Part shown: piece after piece, positions 36,770 to 45,944 of the stretch
Layout of the letters: every line of letters starts with the position of its first letter
Position numbering within the stretch: the stretch's first letter is position 1
Assembly: GCF_025961205.1 (NCBI RefSeq)
Contig: NZ_JAOQNH010000002.1
Span: 27,501-91,500 of the forward strand
Source of the DNA: Azospirillum fermentarium
GTDB lineage: Bacteria; Pseudomonadota; Alphaproteobacteria; Azospirillales; Azospirillaceae
Length of the DNA stretch: 64,000 nt
Direction: 5' to 3'
Translations under genes and position numbers: made by a program
Notes under the pieces: model-generated
The model's input: the letters and a program-made list of their open reading frames with translations, nothing else
Told to the model about the DNA's origin: nothing
The model's database searches: none

Positions 36770-37318
36770 ATGAAACCGCTGCGTTGGGCCGCTCTTTTCG
36801 TGATCGTCGCCATGACCGGGTGCTCGTCCATGAAACCACAGGATTTCGCCAACCGCCGGCCCGAACTGCGCATCGAGGAGTATTTCGCCGGCCACACCCG
36901 CGCCTGGGGCCTGTTCGAAGACCGGCTGGGCACCGTGCGGCGGGAATTCACCGTGGACATCGCCGGCACCTGGGATGGCCGCGAACTGGTGCTGGACGAG
37001 GATTTCACCTATTCCGACGGGGAGACGGAGCGCCGGGTCTGGCACATCACCAAGACCGGCGCCGCCACCTATGAGGGGCGCGCCGCCGACGTGATCGGCA
37101 CCGCCGCCGGCGAGGCTGCGGGCAACGCCCTGCAATGGTCCTACGACATGAACCTGAAGGTGGGCGGCGGCACGTGGCGGGTGCGGTTCGACGACTGGAT
37201 GTTCCTCCAACCCGACGGGGTTCTGCTCAACCGCGCCCACGTCTACCGCTGGGGGGTGTGGATCGGCACGGTCAGCATCTTCTTCCAGCCGCAGGCACGG
37301 CCAGCCGCCGCAGGATGA
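36770..37318 (+). CDS. DUF3833 family lipoprotein
   Basis: A 182-residue lipoprotein; the leader ends in the lipobox MTGC near residue 19. The mature part has the DUF3833 features (IEEYFAGHTRAWGLFEDR, then TYSDGETERR and DDWMFLQPDG), with a lipocalin-like strand-rich look. Members accompany cyclopropane synthase and DUF1365 genes, which suggests a role in moving or presenting the modified lipid; this is inference. AAGGGA lies before ATG 36770. The last 47 bases overlap the 3' end of the NTF2-like gene on the other strand. Confidence 0.88.
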   Translation: MKPLRWAALFVIVAMTGCSSMKPQDFANRRPELRIEEYFAGHTRAWGLFEDRLGTVRREFTVDIAGTWDGRELVLDEDFTYSDGETERRVWHITKTGAATYEGRAADVIGTAAGEAAGNALQWSYDMNLKVGGGTWRVRFDDWMFLQPDGVLLNRAHVYRWGVWIGTVSIFFQPQARPAAAG

Positions 37319-37718
37319 GCCGCACCACCCCGCCCACCAGCGGCAGACGGGCCAGGACCGGGCCGGCGGAATCCCAATAATCCACATGGGCCGCCACCCG
37401 TCCGCCGGGGCCGAGATGCACCGTGCTCATGCCCGTCACGTCCAGATCCCCCACCACCGCCACCCGCGCCTGAAAGCGCCAGCGCAGCAGCCCCACATCC
37501 CCATCCATGGCCGACGCGCTGACCGTGAAGCGCACATCCCGGCAGGTGTCCAGCGTGTGGGCGAACACCGCCCGCACCGCCGCCCGCCCGCTCACGTCGT
37601 TGAAGGGATCGGCGAACCGCACGCCGTCGGTGGTCAGCGCATCCAGCCGGTCCAGCGTGTCCGGCGCCAGGGTTTCCAGAAAATCCACCCAGCGGGCCAG
37701 GGGGGTATCGCCGCTCAT
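37272..37718 (-). CDS. NTF2-like (SnoaL-type) protein
   Basis: A 148-residue cone-shaped NTF2-like domain protein (LARWVDFLETLAPDTLDRLD at the start, RFADPFNDVSG, later GHVDYWD-like AHVDYWDSAG). Such proteins act as small hydrolases, isomerases or binding domains; none can be chosen here. Its ATG overlaps the SDR stop (ATGA), so the two are co-translated. The 3' end overlaps the convergent DUF3833 gene by 47 bases. Confidence 0.85.
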   Translation of the reverse strand: MSGDTPLARWVDFLETLAPDTLDRLDALTTDGVRFADPFNDVSGRAAVRAVFAHTLDTCRDVRFTVSASAMDGDVGLLRWRFQARVAVVGDLDVTGMSTVHLGPGGRVAAHVDYWDSAGPVLARLPLVGGVVRLILRRLAVPAAGRRC

Positions 37719-38479
37719 GACCGCACCAGCCGCCCGGTGAGCGCGAAATAGAACCGGTAGGGCAGGAGGCGCAGCAGCTTCAGGAACCGCGTGAAACCCC
37801 AGGGAAAGGCGGTCTCGAACCGCCGCCCGTCCAGCCCGCGGGCGATGGCCGCCGCCGCATCCTCCACCCCCACCAGGGCCGGCATGGGGAAATCGTTGCG
37901 GCGGGTCAGCGGCGTGTCCACGAAACCGGGGCAGATCAGGCGCAGGTCGATCCCCGCCCGCGCGCAGTCGGGCCGCAGGGATTCGCACAGGTTGATCAGC
38001 GCCGCCTTGGTCGGGCCATAGGCGGCGGCGGTGGGCAACCCGCCGTATCCGGCGACCGACGACACCACCGCCACCTGCCCCCACCCCTGCTGTCTCAGCC
38101 GCGGCAGCACCGCCGCCAGCCCGTTGACCACGCCCATGTAATTCACTTCCATCAGCGTGCGGGCGGGGCCGCTGGCGAAATCGGCCAGCCCCATGGGGAT
38201 GTGGGTGCCGGCGTTCAGCACCACCCGGCCGATGGCGCCGAAGCGTTCCGCCATCTCCGCCACCGCCGCGCGGACCGCGGCCTCGTCACGCACGTCCAGG
38301 GGAAAGGGCACGATGTCCCCCGGCAGCGCCGCCGCCTCGGCCGCCAGTTCGTGCAGGGCTGCGGCGGTGCGCGCCGACGCTGCAACGCACCAGCCGTCCG
38401 CCGCCAGCCGCAGGGCCAGCGCCCGCCCGATGCCGCTGCCGGCCCCCGTGATCCACGCCGTCCGGGTGATCGTGTTCAT
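37715..38479 (-). CDS. Short-chain dehydrogenase/reductase
   Basis: A 254-residue classical SDR. TGAGSGIG near residue 11 binds the nucleotide, NAG is at about 90, and the catalytic Ser and Tyr-x3-Lys (YGPTK) follow near 142-162. A C-terminal hydrophobic helix (FLKLLRLLPYRFYFAL) may dock it to the membrane, which suits a lipid-like substrate. SDRs of this kind are regular members of ChrR/RpoE stress clusters. It is preceded by a 29-codon ORF whose stop overlaps its ATG, and the unit is driven by an RpoE-type promoter at 38601-38626. Confidence 0.9.
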   Translation of the reverse strand: MNTITRTAWITGAGSGIGRALALRLAADGWCVAASARTAAALHELAAEAAALPGDIVPFPLDVRDEAAVRAAVAEMAERFGAIGRVVLNAGTHIPMGLADFASGPARTLMEVNYMGVVNGLAAVLPRLRQQGWGQVAVVSSVAGYGGLPTAAAYGPTKAALINLCESLRPDCARAGIDLRLICPGFVDTPLTRRNDFPMPALVGVEDAAAAIARGLDGRRFETAFPWGFTRFLKLLRLLPYRFYFALTGRLVRS

Positions 38480-38565
38480 CGCGGCACCTCCGCCACCGAC
38501 GCGGCGCCGTACAGCGTGGACGGATCGGCGGCCAGCCGGGCGGCCACAGGCGATGGGCGGACCAT
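38476..38565 (-). CDS. Short coupled ORF before the SDR gene (29 codons)
   Basis: ATG at 38563-38565 is preceded by a strong ribosome-binding site (GGGGGAG) and opens 29 codons that end in a TGA overlapping the SDR start codon (ATGA). The peptide begins MVRPSPVAARLAAD. It lies within the leader of the RpoE-driven message. It may be a leader peptide that sets SDR translation, or the remnant of a longer gene. No family recognised. Confidence 0.45.
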   Translation of the reverse strand: MVRPSPVAARLAADPSTLYGAASVAEVPR

Positions 38566-38600
38566 CTTTCTCCCCCTCAAGCCCTCGTGCGTCCCAACGG

Positions 38601-38626
38601 TACGCACAGGCCGGGGGAATGGATCA
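38601..38626 (-). promoter_or_regulatory. RpoE-type promoter of the SDR-NTF2 operon
   Basis: On the minus strand TGATCC (38626 down to 38621), 16 bases, CGTA (38604 down to 38601), identical in boxes and spacing to the two promoters near 33.1 kb. The -35 box overlaps the stop codon of the upstream EAL-like gene. The message would start near 38593. Confidence 0.8.
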
Positions 38627-39913
38627 CATGCCCTTGGCGGTGTTCACGGCGTCGCGGACCGACACGCCCTTGCGCATGATGTTGTCCACCGCACGGCCCT
38701 GGACCAGCTTGATCCCGGCCTGCTGGGCGAACACCAGACTCGACACCGTATCGCAGCGGGCCAACACATAGGTGCAGCGGTCCTGCTGCTTCATATGTTC
38801 GAAGAAGAACTGCTGGAAACCGGCGTCCATCTCCAGCATTTCATTCGACCAGAAGATCTTGGCGTAATTGACGTTCAGATATTCGAAGTCGATGTTGGTG
38901 GCCCAGAACGGGTTCAGCCCGTCCACCGCGATCTGGTAGCGGCGGTCCTGGGCAAAATCGACCACCTCCTGGAACAGCGCCAGATTTTCGATCAGGTCGG
39001 TCTTGTTGATTTCCAGCACCACGTTGCCGCGGAAATCGATGGGCAGCCGCTCGTCGAACTTGATGAAGCCGGTGGAAATGACCGTGGACAGGTTGATGTT
39101 GATGCCGATCCGCCGCCCGCGCATGAACGACAGCCCATGGTTCAGCGCCCGCAGCACCGACTGGTCCAGGTTGCCGGTGAAGTAGTTGAACAGCCACTTG
39201 TTGGCCGTCAGGTCATAATCGGGGCAGAGGCGTTCCTGCAGCAGCTTGATGGAAATATAAAGCTCGAAATACTCGGTCTCGTCCGGCGACAGGGGGTCGA
39301 GGGACGCGACCGGCTGGTTGAACAGGAACGGTGACAGGTCGAACATCTGCATGGAGCGTTCGAGCTTGCCCATTTCCTCCAGCGTGATGGGGGGTTTCGT
39401 TTCCCCGCCATGGCCCCCGGTCTCGCTGGCCTGCAGCTCTTCCACGAAACGGATGACGTTGATGAAGTTCAACGCCAGTTCCATGATCGAATAGAGCGAG
39501 TATTCCTTGTACGGGTTGGGTCCGGTCAGCGAGGTCTTGGACAGGAAGACCATCTCGACCTTCTGGCAGACCTCGGTCACGCCCGACAGCTTCAGCCCCT
39601 TGTAGAGGATGATGACGTCGCCGTTGGAGATGTTGAACGACTGAAGGAACGACGCCTTGCTGGCCAGTTCCTGGACGATGGTGCGGACGATGAGCTGGCT
39701 GGAGGGATCCTTGTCCTTCAACAGCGACAGGTGCATGTGGATGATGCGCATCCCCTGCAGCTCGTTCTTGGCCGAACGCAGGAGGTTGAGCAGCTTGTCG
39801 TTGTCGAAGTCGGGCTTGGAGTCCTTGGACGCGGCGACGGCAGCCTGCTTTTCCGCCGATGAGAGGCGGACCCGGTCACGTCCGATGGGCGGCTTGCCGC
39901 GAAACATACTCAT
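38624..39913 (-). CDS. Degenerate EAL-domain-like protein (429 aa)
   Basis: A soluble protein whose last 200 residues resemble an EAL phosphodiesterase fold: GININLSTVIST, then VVLEINKTDL where active enzymes have an E-[I/L]-T-E strand, later FAQQAGIKLVQGRAVD like the final QG strand. The E-A-L motif itself and the other metal ligands are not seen, so it is probably not an active c-di-GMP hydrolase but may bind c-di-GMP or a partner. The N-terminal half is helical and unassigned. A CtrA-like box lies 149 bases upstream. Confidence 0.6.
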   Translation of the reverse strand: MSMFRGKPPIGRDRVRLSSAEKQAAVAASKDSKPDFDNDKLLNLLRSAKNELQGMRIIHMHLSLLKDKDPSSQLIVRTIVQELASKASFLQSFNISNGDVIILYKGLKLSGVTEVCQKVEMVFLSKTSLTGPNPYKEYSLYSIMELALNFINVIRFVEELQASETGGHGGETKPPITLEEMGKLERSMQMFDLSPFLFNQPVASLDPLSPDETEYFELYISIKLLQERLCPDYDLTANKWLFNYFTGNLDQSVLRALNHGLSFMRGRRIGININLSTVISTGFIKFDERLPIDFRGNVVLEINKTDLIENLALFQEVVDFAQDRRYQIAVDGLNPFWATNIDFEYLNVNYAKIFWSNEMLEMDAGFQQFFFEHMKQQDRCTYVLARCDTVSSLVFAQQAGIKLVQGRAVDNIMRKGVSVRDAVNTAKGM

Positions 39914-40061
39914 ACACCATGCTCCCAGCCAGAACGGCCCGTCCCGGTCCCCCGAAGACTTTGTGACCCACAGGGCCGTTCGATCCCACGAAGACCAGAC
40001 CCGCCGTGTTCAGACAAGAGTCCGGTTCCGTCGTCTTTGAAATTATTAATTATATGCATCT

Positions 40062-40076
40062 TTAACAAGGCATTAA
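40062..40076. promoter_or_regulatory. CtrA-like box TTAA-N7-TTAA
   Basis: TTAA at 40062-40065 and TTAA at 40073-40076, exact 7-base spacing, in the AT-rich 230-base gap between rnd and the EAL-like gene. The EAL-like gene is the only start downstream, so it is the candidate target. The AT-richness of the gap raises the odds of a chance match. Confidence 0.35.
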
Positions 40077-40143
40077 AACAGCATTTCGGTGAACCGCCGT
40101 GGCATATGTATCACTTGGCGGCACCCCTTGCCGAGACTCCGGG

Positions 40144-41310
40144 TTACCTAGATACCGGGTTTTCAACCGAAACGATTTTTACCCGGCGGTCGGCCACGGC
40201 CAATGCAATCTTTCCATGCTTGAGCGCAAGCGCATGTTCCCCGAACAGTTCGCGGCGCCACCCGGACATGGCGGGGATGGCGGCGGAATCGTCGGCGGCC
40301 AGCGCTTCCAGGTCGGCGGACGAGGCCACCAGCTTGGATGCCACCCCGCTCTCGTCGCACACCTTCTTCAGCAGCACGCGCAACAGCTCGATGATGGGGG
40401 CGACGCCGGGGGGCAGTTCGTCACGCGGCTCGGCCCGCGGGCACTCGGACTCGGGCAGGTCCAGGCCACGCTGCACCGTCTCCAGGATCTCCGTCCCCTG
40501 CCGCCCCTCGGCGAATCCACGGCCCAGGCCGCGGGTGCGGGCCAGATCGTCCACGGTGGTGGGGGCGTGGGCGGCGATTTCCAGGAGCGCCTCGTCGCGC
40601 AGCACACGGCTGCGCGGCTGGTCGCGGCGTTGCGCCTCGCGCTCACGCCACGCGGCCAGTTCGCGCACCAGCGCCATGAAGCGCGGCTTGTTGGACCGCA
40701 CCTTGAGCCGCAGCCACACGGTGTCGGGGTCGCTGCGGTATGTGGCCGGATCGGTCAGCACCCGCATCTCCTCGTCCAGCCACTGGGCGCGGCCGGTACG
40801 GGCCAGCTTGCGCTTGAGCTTCTCGTACGCCGTGCGCAGGTGGGTGACGTCGGACAGGGCATAGGTGATCTGCCGTTCCGTCAGGGGCCGGGCCGACCAG
40901 TCGGTGAAGCGGCTGGACTTGTCGATGCGCGCACCGGCCAGCTTGGTCACCAGCGTCTCGTAACTGACGCTTTCCCCGAAGCCGCAGACCATGGCCGCCA
41001 CCTGCGTGTCGAACAGCGGGGCGGGGATCTGGCCGGTCAGGTGGAAGAAGATCTCCACATCCTGGCGGGCGGCGTGGAACACCTTGACGATGCCGGGATC
41101 GGTCAGCACCCGGAACAGCGGCGCCAGATCGATTCCGTCGGCCAGCGGGTCCACGGCGACCGCGCCATCGGGTCCGCCCAGCTGGACGAGGCACAGTTGG
41201 GGATAGTACGTCTTTTCCCGCAGAAATTCGGTATCGACGGTGACGTATTCGGCGCCTGCAAGGCCCTGGCAGAAGGCCTCCAGCTCGTGCGTGGTGGTGA
41301 TCGGAGTCAT
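40144..41310 (-). CDS. rnd: Ribonuclease D
   Basis: A 388-residue 3'-5' exoribonuclease that trims tRNA and other stable RNA ends. The DEDD residues are present: DTEF near residue 25, the aspartate of [11 protein letters not shown] near 82, and YALSDVTHL near 150. An HRDC domain follows at about 205-285. The frame is open to 41358, but ATG 41308-41310 gives the usual N-terminus. It is divergent from aspS with a 107-base gap. Confidence 0.94.
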   Translation of the reverse strand: MTPITTTHELEAFCQGLAGAEYVTVDTEFLREKTYYPQLCLVQLGGPDGAVAVDPLADGIDLAPLFRVLTDPGIVKVFHAARQDVEIFFHLTGQIPAPLFDTQVAAMVCGFGESVSYETLVTKLAGARIDKSSRFTDWSARPLTERQITYALSDVTHLRTAYEKLKRKLARTGRAQWLDEEMRVLTDPATYRSDPDTVWLRLKVRSNKPRFMALVRELAAWREREAQRRDQPRSRVLRDEALLEIAAHAPTTVDDLARTRGLGRGFAEGRQGTEILETVQRGLDLPESECPRAEPRDELPPGVAPIIELLRVLLKKVCDESGVASKLVASSADLEALAADDSAAIPAMSGWRRELFGEHALALKHGKIALAVADRRVKIVSVENPVSR

Positions 41311-41417
41311 ACCCGCTTCATACACGACGCACGGCCGGCTTGACAATCGGTGCCGCATCGGTGTGCTGTGAGCGCCATTTTCCGCGAGCGCCCATTTCTT
41401 GCCAAGGTAGCCCGACC

Positions 41418-43247
41418 ATGCACGCCTATCGCACCCACACCTGCGGCCAGTTGCGCGAAGACGACGCCGGCCAGATCGTCCGTCTGTCGGGCTGGATCAA
41501 CCGCAAGCGCGACCATGGGCAGCTTCTGTTCATCGACCTGCGCGACCATTACGGCCTGACGCAGGTTGTGGTCGATACCTCCAGCCCGGTGTTCGCCACC
41601 GCCGAGCGTCTGCGCGTCGAATCGGTCATCACCGTGACCGGCAAGGTGGTCAAGCGCACCGCGGAAACCATCAACGACAAGCTGCCCACCGGCCGCATCG
41701 AGGTGCAGATCCACGAACTGGCCATCCAGGGCGAGGCGGAAACCCTGCCCATGCCGGTGAACCAGGACGCCGACACCGGCGAGGACGTGCGCCTGCGCTA
41801 CCGCTTCCTCGACCTGCGCCGCGAGCGGCTGCACGAGAACATCGTCCTGCGCTCCAAGGTCATCGCGTCGGTCCGCCGCCGGATGATCGACCAGGGCTTC
41901 ATGGAATTCCAGACGCCGATCCTGACCGCCTCGTCGCCCGAAGGGGCGCGCGACTATCTGGTGCCCTCGCGCAACCATCCGGGCAAGTTCTACGCCCTGC
42001 CCCAGGCGCCGCAGCAGTTCAAGCAGCTTCTGATGGTCGCCGGCTTCGACCGTTACTTCCAGATCGCGCCGTGCTTCCGCGACGAGGACGCCCGCGCCGA
42101 CCGCAGCCCCGGTGAGTTCTACCAGCTCGATTTCGAAATGTCGTTCGTGACCCAGGACGACATCTTCGACGCCATCGAGCCGGTTCTGCACGGCATCTTC
42201 GACGAATTCGGCGGCTTCCGCCGCGACTCGAAGCCGGCCATCGACGGCTATCCCTTCCGCCGGATCGCCTTCGACGAGGCGATGCTGACCTACGGCTCGG
42301 ACAAGCCCGACCTGCGCAACCCGCTGGTCATCAAGGACGTGACCGAGGTGTTCAAGCGCGACGACGTGCAGTTCCGCGCCTTCCGCGGCACGGTGGACAA
42401 GGGCGGCGTGGTCCGCACCATCCGCGCCCCCCAGGTGGCCGACCGCCCGCGCAGCTTCTTCGACAAGCTGAACGACTGGGCCAAGGAGCTGGGCGCGCCG
42501 GGCCTGGGCTACATCATCTTCGAGAACGGCACCGGCAAGGGCCCCATCGCCAAGTTCGTGCCCGACGCCGCCCAGGCGGTGCTGCGGGAGATCACCGGGG
42601 CGGTGGACGGCGACGCGGTGTTCTTCGTCTGCGACCAGCCCGGCCCGGCGGCCAAGCTGGCCGGCCAGGCGCGCACCAAGCTGGGCACCGAGCTGGACCT
42701 GATCGAGAAGAACGCCTTCCGCTTCTGCTGGATCGTGGACTTCCCCATGTTCGAGCAGGACGAAGAAACCGGACAGGTCATCTTCTCGCACAACCCGTTC
42801 TCCATGCCCCAGGGCGGGCTGGAGGCGCTCAACACCATGAACCCGCTGGACATCAAGGCGTACCAGTACGACATCGTGTGCAACGGCGTGGAGCTGTCGT
42901 CGGGTGCCATCCGCAACCACCTGCCCGAGGTGATGTACCGCGCGTTCGAGATCGCCGGCTACCCGGCCTCGGAACTGGAAGCCCGCTTCGGCGGCATGCT
43001 GTCGGCGTTCAAGCTGGGCGCCCCGCCCCACGGCGGTTCGGCCCCCGGCATCGACCGCATGGTGATGCTGCTGGCCGACGAGCCGAACATCCGCGAGATC
43101 ATCGCCTTCCCGCTGAACCAGCGCGCCGAAGACCTGCTGATGCAGGCCCCGGCCCCGGTGGATACCGCGCGTCTGAAGGAGCTGCACCTGAAGCTGGATC
43201 TGCCCAAGCCCAAGGCCGCCGCTCCGGTGGACGGCCCGAAGGCGTAA
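41418..43247 (+). CDS. aspS: Aspartyl-tRNA synthetase
   Basis: A 609-residue class II synthetase charging tRNA-Asp, and possibly tRNA-Asn as in many alphaproteobacteria. It has an N-terminal anticodon-binding OB-fold (HTCGQLRE ... [12 protein letters not shown]), the catalytic core with RYRFLDLRR (motif 1), [11 protein letters not shown] (motif 2) and [14 protein letters not shown] (motif 3), and the bacterial GAD insertion. The usual QSPQ of the active site reads QAPQ here. AAGG lies upstream of ATG 41418. A strong terminator follows. Essential enzyme. Confidence 0.97.
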   Translation: MHAYRTHTCGQLREDDAGQIVRLSGWINRKRDHGQLLFIDLRDHYGLTQVVVDTSSPVFATAERLRVESVITVTGKVVKRTAETINDKLPTGRIEVQIHELAIQGEAETLPMPVNQDADTGEDVRLRYRFLDLRRERLHENIVLRSKVIASVRRRMIDQGFMEFQTPILTASSPEGARDYLVPSRNHPGKFYALPQAPQQFKQLLMVAGFDRYFQIAPCFRDEDARADRSPGEFYQLDFEMSFVTQDDIFDAIEPVLHGIFDEFGGFRRDSKPAIDGYPFRRIAFDEAMLTYGSDKPDLRNPLVIKDVTEVFKRDDVQFRAFRGTVDKGGVVRTIRAPQVADRPRSFFDKLNDWAKELGAPGLGYIIFENGTGKGPIAKFVPDAAQAVLREITGAVDGDAVFFVCDQPGPAAKLAGQARTKLGTELDLIEKNAFRFCWIVDFPMFEQDEETGQVIFSHNPFSMPQGGLEALNTMNPLDIKAYQYDIVCNGVELSSGAIRNHLPEVMYRAFEIAGYPASELEARFGGMLSAFKLGAPPHGGSAPGIDRMVMLLADEPNIREIIAFPLNQRAEDLLMQAPAPVDTARLKELHLKLDLPKPKAAAPVDGPKA

Positions 43248-43266
43248 CGGCACGCGCAGTCCAAGG

Positions 43267-43304
43267 AAAAGCCGCCGCCCGTTGGTTCGGGCGGCGGCTT
43301 TTTT
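43267..43304 (+). terminator. Rho-independent terminator after aspS
   Basis: A 15-base arm AAAAGCCGCCGCCCG at 43267-43281 pairs with 43288-43302 around a 6-base loop, followed by a T-run to 43304. The A-run on the left makes it usable for the convergent small gene ending at 43332 as well. Confidence 0.92.
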
Positions 43305-43331
43305 CATGTCCGGCGTCTGTCTGGGCGGCTT

Positions 43332-43556
43332 TTACGCCGCGGCCCCGGCGGACGGATTCTCGATCAGCTTGTACTGGGAGCTGTCGGTCAGGACCAGACA
43401 GCTCAGCGTCTTCATATCCCCCTCGTCTTCGGTGCTGGTCAGACGGGCGTGGGGAATGCCGAACAGCTCCAGCGTGGCCTTGACCCGCCACGACCGCCCG
43501 CTGGTCGTGCCCACCGCCTGATACACCTGACCAACCTGAACGCGCTTCTTGCTCAT
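43332..43556 (-). CDS. Small conserved-looking protein (74 aa)
   Basis: Begins MSKKRVQVGQVYQAVG and reads as a small beta-rich domain (WRVKATLELFGIPHARL, then LSCLVLTD). It has no signal peptide or membrane segment. The frame is open to 43685, but the ATG at 43554-43556 is the natural start. I do not recognise a named family. It is followed by the aspS terminator and preceded by the double-hairpin element, so it is probably a single-gene unit. Confidence 0.65.
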   Translation of the reverse strand: MSKKRVQVGQVYQAVGTTSGRSWRVKATLELFGIPHARLTSTEDEGDMKTLSCLVLTDSSQYKLIENPSAGAAA

Positions 43557-43656
43557 GGCTTTGTCCCGACATGGGCCGGGCGATGCCACGGCCTTGGCTG
43601 TTCCTGGGGGGAGGGTATGACGCCCGTCGGGGCGGTGCAATGGGGAAGCTGCACGA

Positions 43657-43702
43657 GCCGGGGCGCTGCCCCGGCACCCCGGCAAGGGCCGGCGGCCCTT
43701 GC
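43657..43702 (+). repeat. Double-hairpin element B
   Basis: First stem GCCGGGGC at 43657-43664 with 43668-43675 (loop of 3), then ACCCCG, then second stem GCAAGGGCC at 43682-43690 with 43694-43702 (loop of 3). The second stem equals that of element A except for one base pair changed on both sides (G-C to A-T). It lies between the eipB stop and the start of the small gene. Confidence 0.65.
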
Positions 43703-43712
43703 ATCCCAGGGA

Positions 43713-44579
43713 TTATTTGCCGTCGCAGCCGGATTTGGGCAGGGCTTCGATGGTTTCCAGTTCGGCGCCGACGGTGAAATCGCCGTAGTCGATGAGCATG
43801 GACTGTGCCACCCCGTTGTCGAGCAGGCGCAGGCTCATCTCGTACTCGGGCTGGGGGCTGTCGCCGGCCAGGGGAAAGAAGGCCATGCGCACCGGCCACG
43901 CCTGCCGCCCCTTCACCAGCGGGCTGGCGGCCGTGTCCTCCACCTTGGCCGGACGGCCGATGAAGGCGCTGATTTCCGTCGGCCCCTCGGCGTCGGCACC
44001 GTCGAACACCACCCGGTTGACCAGATGATCGCCCCGCTGGGCATGGTCCAGCAGCCCCAGCGTGTGAGCGGTGGGGAACAGGCTGCCGGCGGGCAGTTTC
44101 ACCGATTGCGGCTCGGGCGTGGAAAAGCGGGCGGTGCCACCCTTGCCGTCGCGGTTCAGGGTGGCGTCGCCGCGGATGTCCTCGTCCGGTTCACCGTTGA
44201 TCAGCTTGCGGACGTTGAAGCGGTAACGGCGGCCGTTCTTCGCCTCCCACGTGGTGTAATTCGTCGTCATCAGCATCTCGTCGCCTTCCACATAGACGAA
44301 ACGAAGCTGAAAACGCTGCTCGGTGGTCCAGCCGTCGCAGGCATCGGCCCATTCGAACATCATCTTGCCGCGCACGTCCGACACCTTGGAACTGTTGCGC
44401 GCGCTTTTCAGCGCCATCGTGTAGACGGCGCGGTGGGGCTGGACCGCGGCGGCGATCTTGCGCCCGGCATCGGGACCGGCCGCCGTGGCACGCCCGGTGG
44501 ACGCCGCCGTGGCCGGCACGGCAAGCACGCTCAACAGGGCGGCGGCGGCAAAGCAGGAGGCTAGGCGGCGGTGCGGCAA
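43713..44579 (-). CDS. eipB: EipB-type (DUF1849) periplasmic protein
   Basis: A 288-residue exported protein of DUF1849; EipB of Brucella is a periplasmic beta-barrel-like protein needed for envelope integrity. The leader (SCFAAAALLSVLAVPATAA) is followed by a strand-rich domain. The two Cys that form the EipB disulfide are present in ADACDGW and at the C-terminus (SGCDGK). The start is unsure: TTG 44579 gives a normal leader; GTG 44612 and a frame to 44693 are alternatives. Divergent from the dehydrogenase gene. Confidence 0.88.
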   Translation of the reverse strand: MPHRRLASCFAAAALLSVLAVPATAASTGRATAAGPDAGRKIAAAVQPHRAVYTMALKSARNSSKVSDVRGKMMFEWADACDGWTTEQRFQLRFVYVEGDEMLMTTNYTTWEAKNGRRYRFNVRKLINGEPDEDIRGDATLNRDGKGGTARFSTPEPQSVKLPAGSLFPTAHTLGLLDHAQRGDHLVNRVVFDGADAEGPTEISAFIGRPAKVEDTAASPLVKGRQAWPVRMAFFPLAGDSPQPEYEMSLRLLDNGVAQSMLIDYGDFTVGAELETIEALPKSGCDGK

Positions 44580-44795
44580 GATCGGTCCATCCCCGGCAAA
44601 CGGGCGGCGCACACGACAGAACCCACAGGGGAAAAACCGTGACCGCCCGACGAAGTATGGGGATTTGTACCGCGAAGCGAAAGGACCGCGCACCCTATTT
44701 CCCGGCGGCGAAGCCTGCTAAACCGGACCCGGTGCCGAAAGATCACGCCCACCCCAACCATGGGTGGGCCGAACCAGGGAGTTCTGGAACCCGCC

Positions 44796-45770
44796 ATGAC
44801 CATCCCCAGCCAACGCCCCCGCCTGCTGCTGACCCGCCACCTGCCCGATGCGGTGGAGGAACGGGCCGCCCGCGATTACGACGCCCGTCTCAACACCGCC
44901 GACACCCCCCTGTCCGGCACGGACATCGCCGCGGCCGCCGCCGGCATGGACGGCATCCTGTGCTGCGCCGGCGACCGTCTGGACGCGGCATCCATCGCCG
45001 CCCTGCCCGCCTCGGTCCGCATCCTGGCGACCTTCTCGGTCGGGACCGACCACATCGACCTGAGCGCGGCGGCGGCCCGCGGGCTGACCGTCACCAACAC
45101 CCCCGACGTGCTGACCGACGCCACCGCCGACATCGCCCTGCTGCTGATCCTGGGAGCCGCCCGCCGCGCGCCGGAGGGCGAGCGCATGATCCGCGCCGGG
45201 CAATGGACCGGCTGGACCCCCACCCAGCTTCTGGGCACCCATCTGGGCGGGCGCCGGCTGGGCATCATCGGCATGGGCCGCATCGGACAGGCCGTCGCCC
45301 GCCGGGCCGCGGCGTTCGGCATGACCGTGCATTATTCGAACCGGCAACGCCTTCCTGCCTCTTTGGAGCAGGGCGCCGTCTTCCACCCCGATGCGGAAGA
45401 CCTGCTGGGCGTGGCCGACGTGCTGTCGCTGCACTTCCCCGCCACCGCCGAAACCCGCCACTGGCTGAACGCCGCACGCATCGAACGGCTGCCGCCGGGG
45501 GCGATCGTGATCAACACCGCCCGCGGGTCGGTGGTGGACGACACCGCGCTCATTGCAGCGCTGCGCTCGGGCCGCCTCGCCGCCGCCGGGCTGGACGTGT
45601 TCGAGAACGAACCGAACCTCAATCCCGCCTACCGGGATCTGCCCAACACCTTCCTTCTGCCCCACCTGGGCAGTGCCACGGTGGACACCCGCAACGCCAT
45701 GGGGTTCCGCGCGCTGGACAATCTGGACGCCTTTTTTGCCGGGCGGACGCCATCGGACAAAATTGTCTAA
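44796..45770 (+). CDS. D-2-hydroxyacid dehydrogenase (glyoxylate/hydroxypyruvate reductase type)
   Basis: A 324-residue NAD(P)H-dependent enzyme reducing 2-oxoacids such as glyoxylate or hydroxypyruvate. The Rossmann motif GIIGMGRIG is near residue 150. The catalytic Arg lies in NTARGSVV (near 238), Glu in FENEP (near 268) and His in LPHLGSAT (near 290). ATG 44796 begins MTIPSQ; the open frame 12 codons further up is unlikely. The exact substrate cannot be told from sequence. Confidence 0.9.
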   Translation: MTIPSQRPRLLLTRHLPDAVEERAARDYDARLNTADTPLSGTDIAAAAAGMDGILCCAGDRLDAASIAALPASVRILATFSVGTDHIDLSAAAARGLTVTNTPDVLTDATADIALLLILGAARRAPEGERMIRAGQWTGWTPTQLLGTHLGGRRLGIIGMGRIGQAVARRAAAFGMTVHYSNRQRLPASLEQGAVFHPDAEDLLGVADVLSLHFPATAETRHWLNAARIERLPPGAIVINTARGSVVDDTALIAALRSGRLAAAGLDVFENEPNLNPAYRDLPNTFLLPHLGSATVDTRNAMGFRALDNLDAFFAGRTPSDKIV

Positions 45771-45944
45771 AATACGATCTAATTTGCCTACCTCCTTCGG
45801 CAACCGGCAGGAAGTGCCGGGTGCCGTGGGGGGAAAGTCACAGTTTCGCCACAGCGAAGCGTGTTTTTCCGCCATTCCCGACTTTGGCACGGCGCTCGCA
45901 TAGGTGGGGGCGTAGGGACAGCCCGCTTATGGGGGACGCCAGCC

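Noticed and set aside
41307-43307. A 666-codon minus-strand frame opposite aspS
   Set aside because: Antisense shadow of a confidently identified synthetase.
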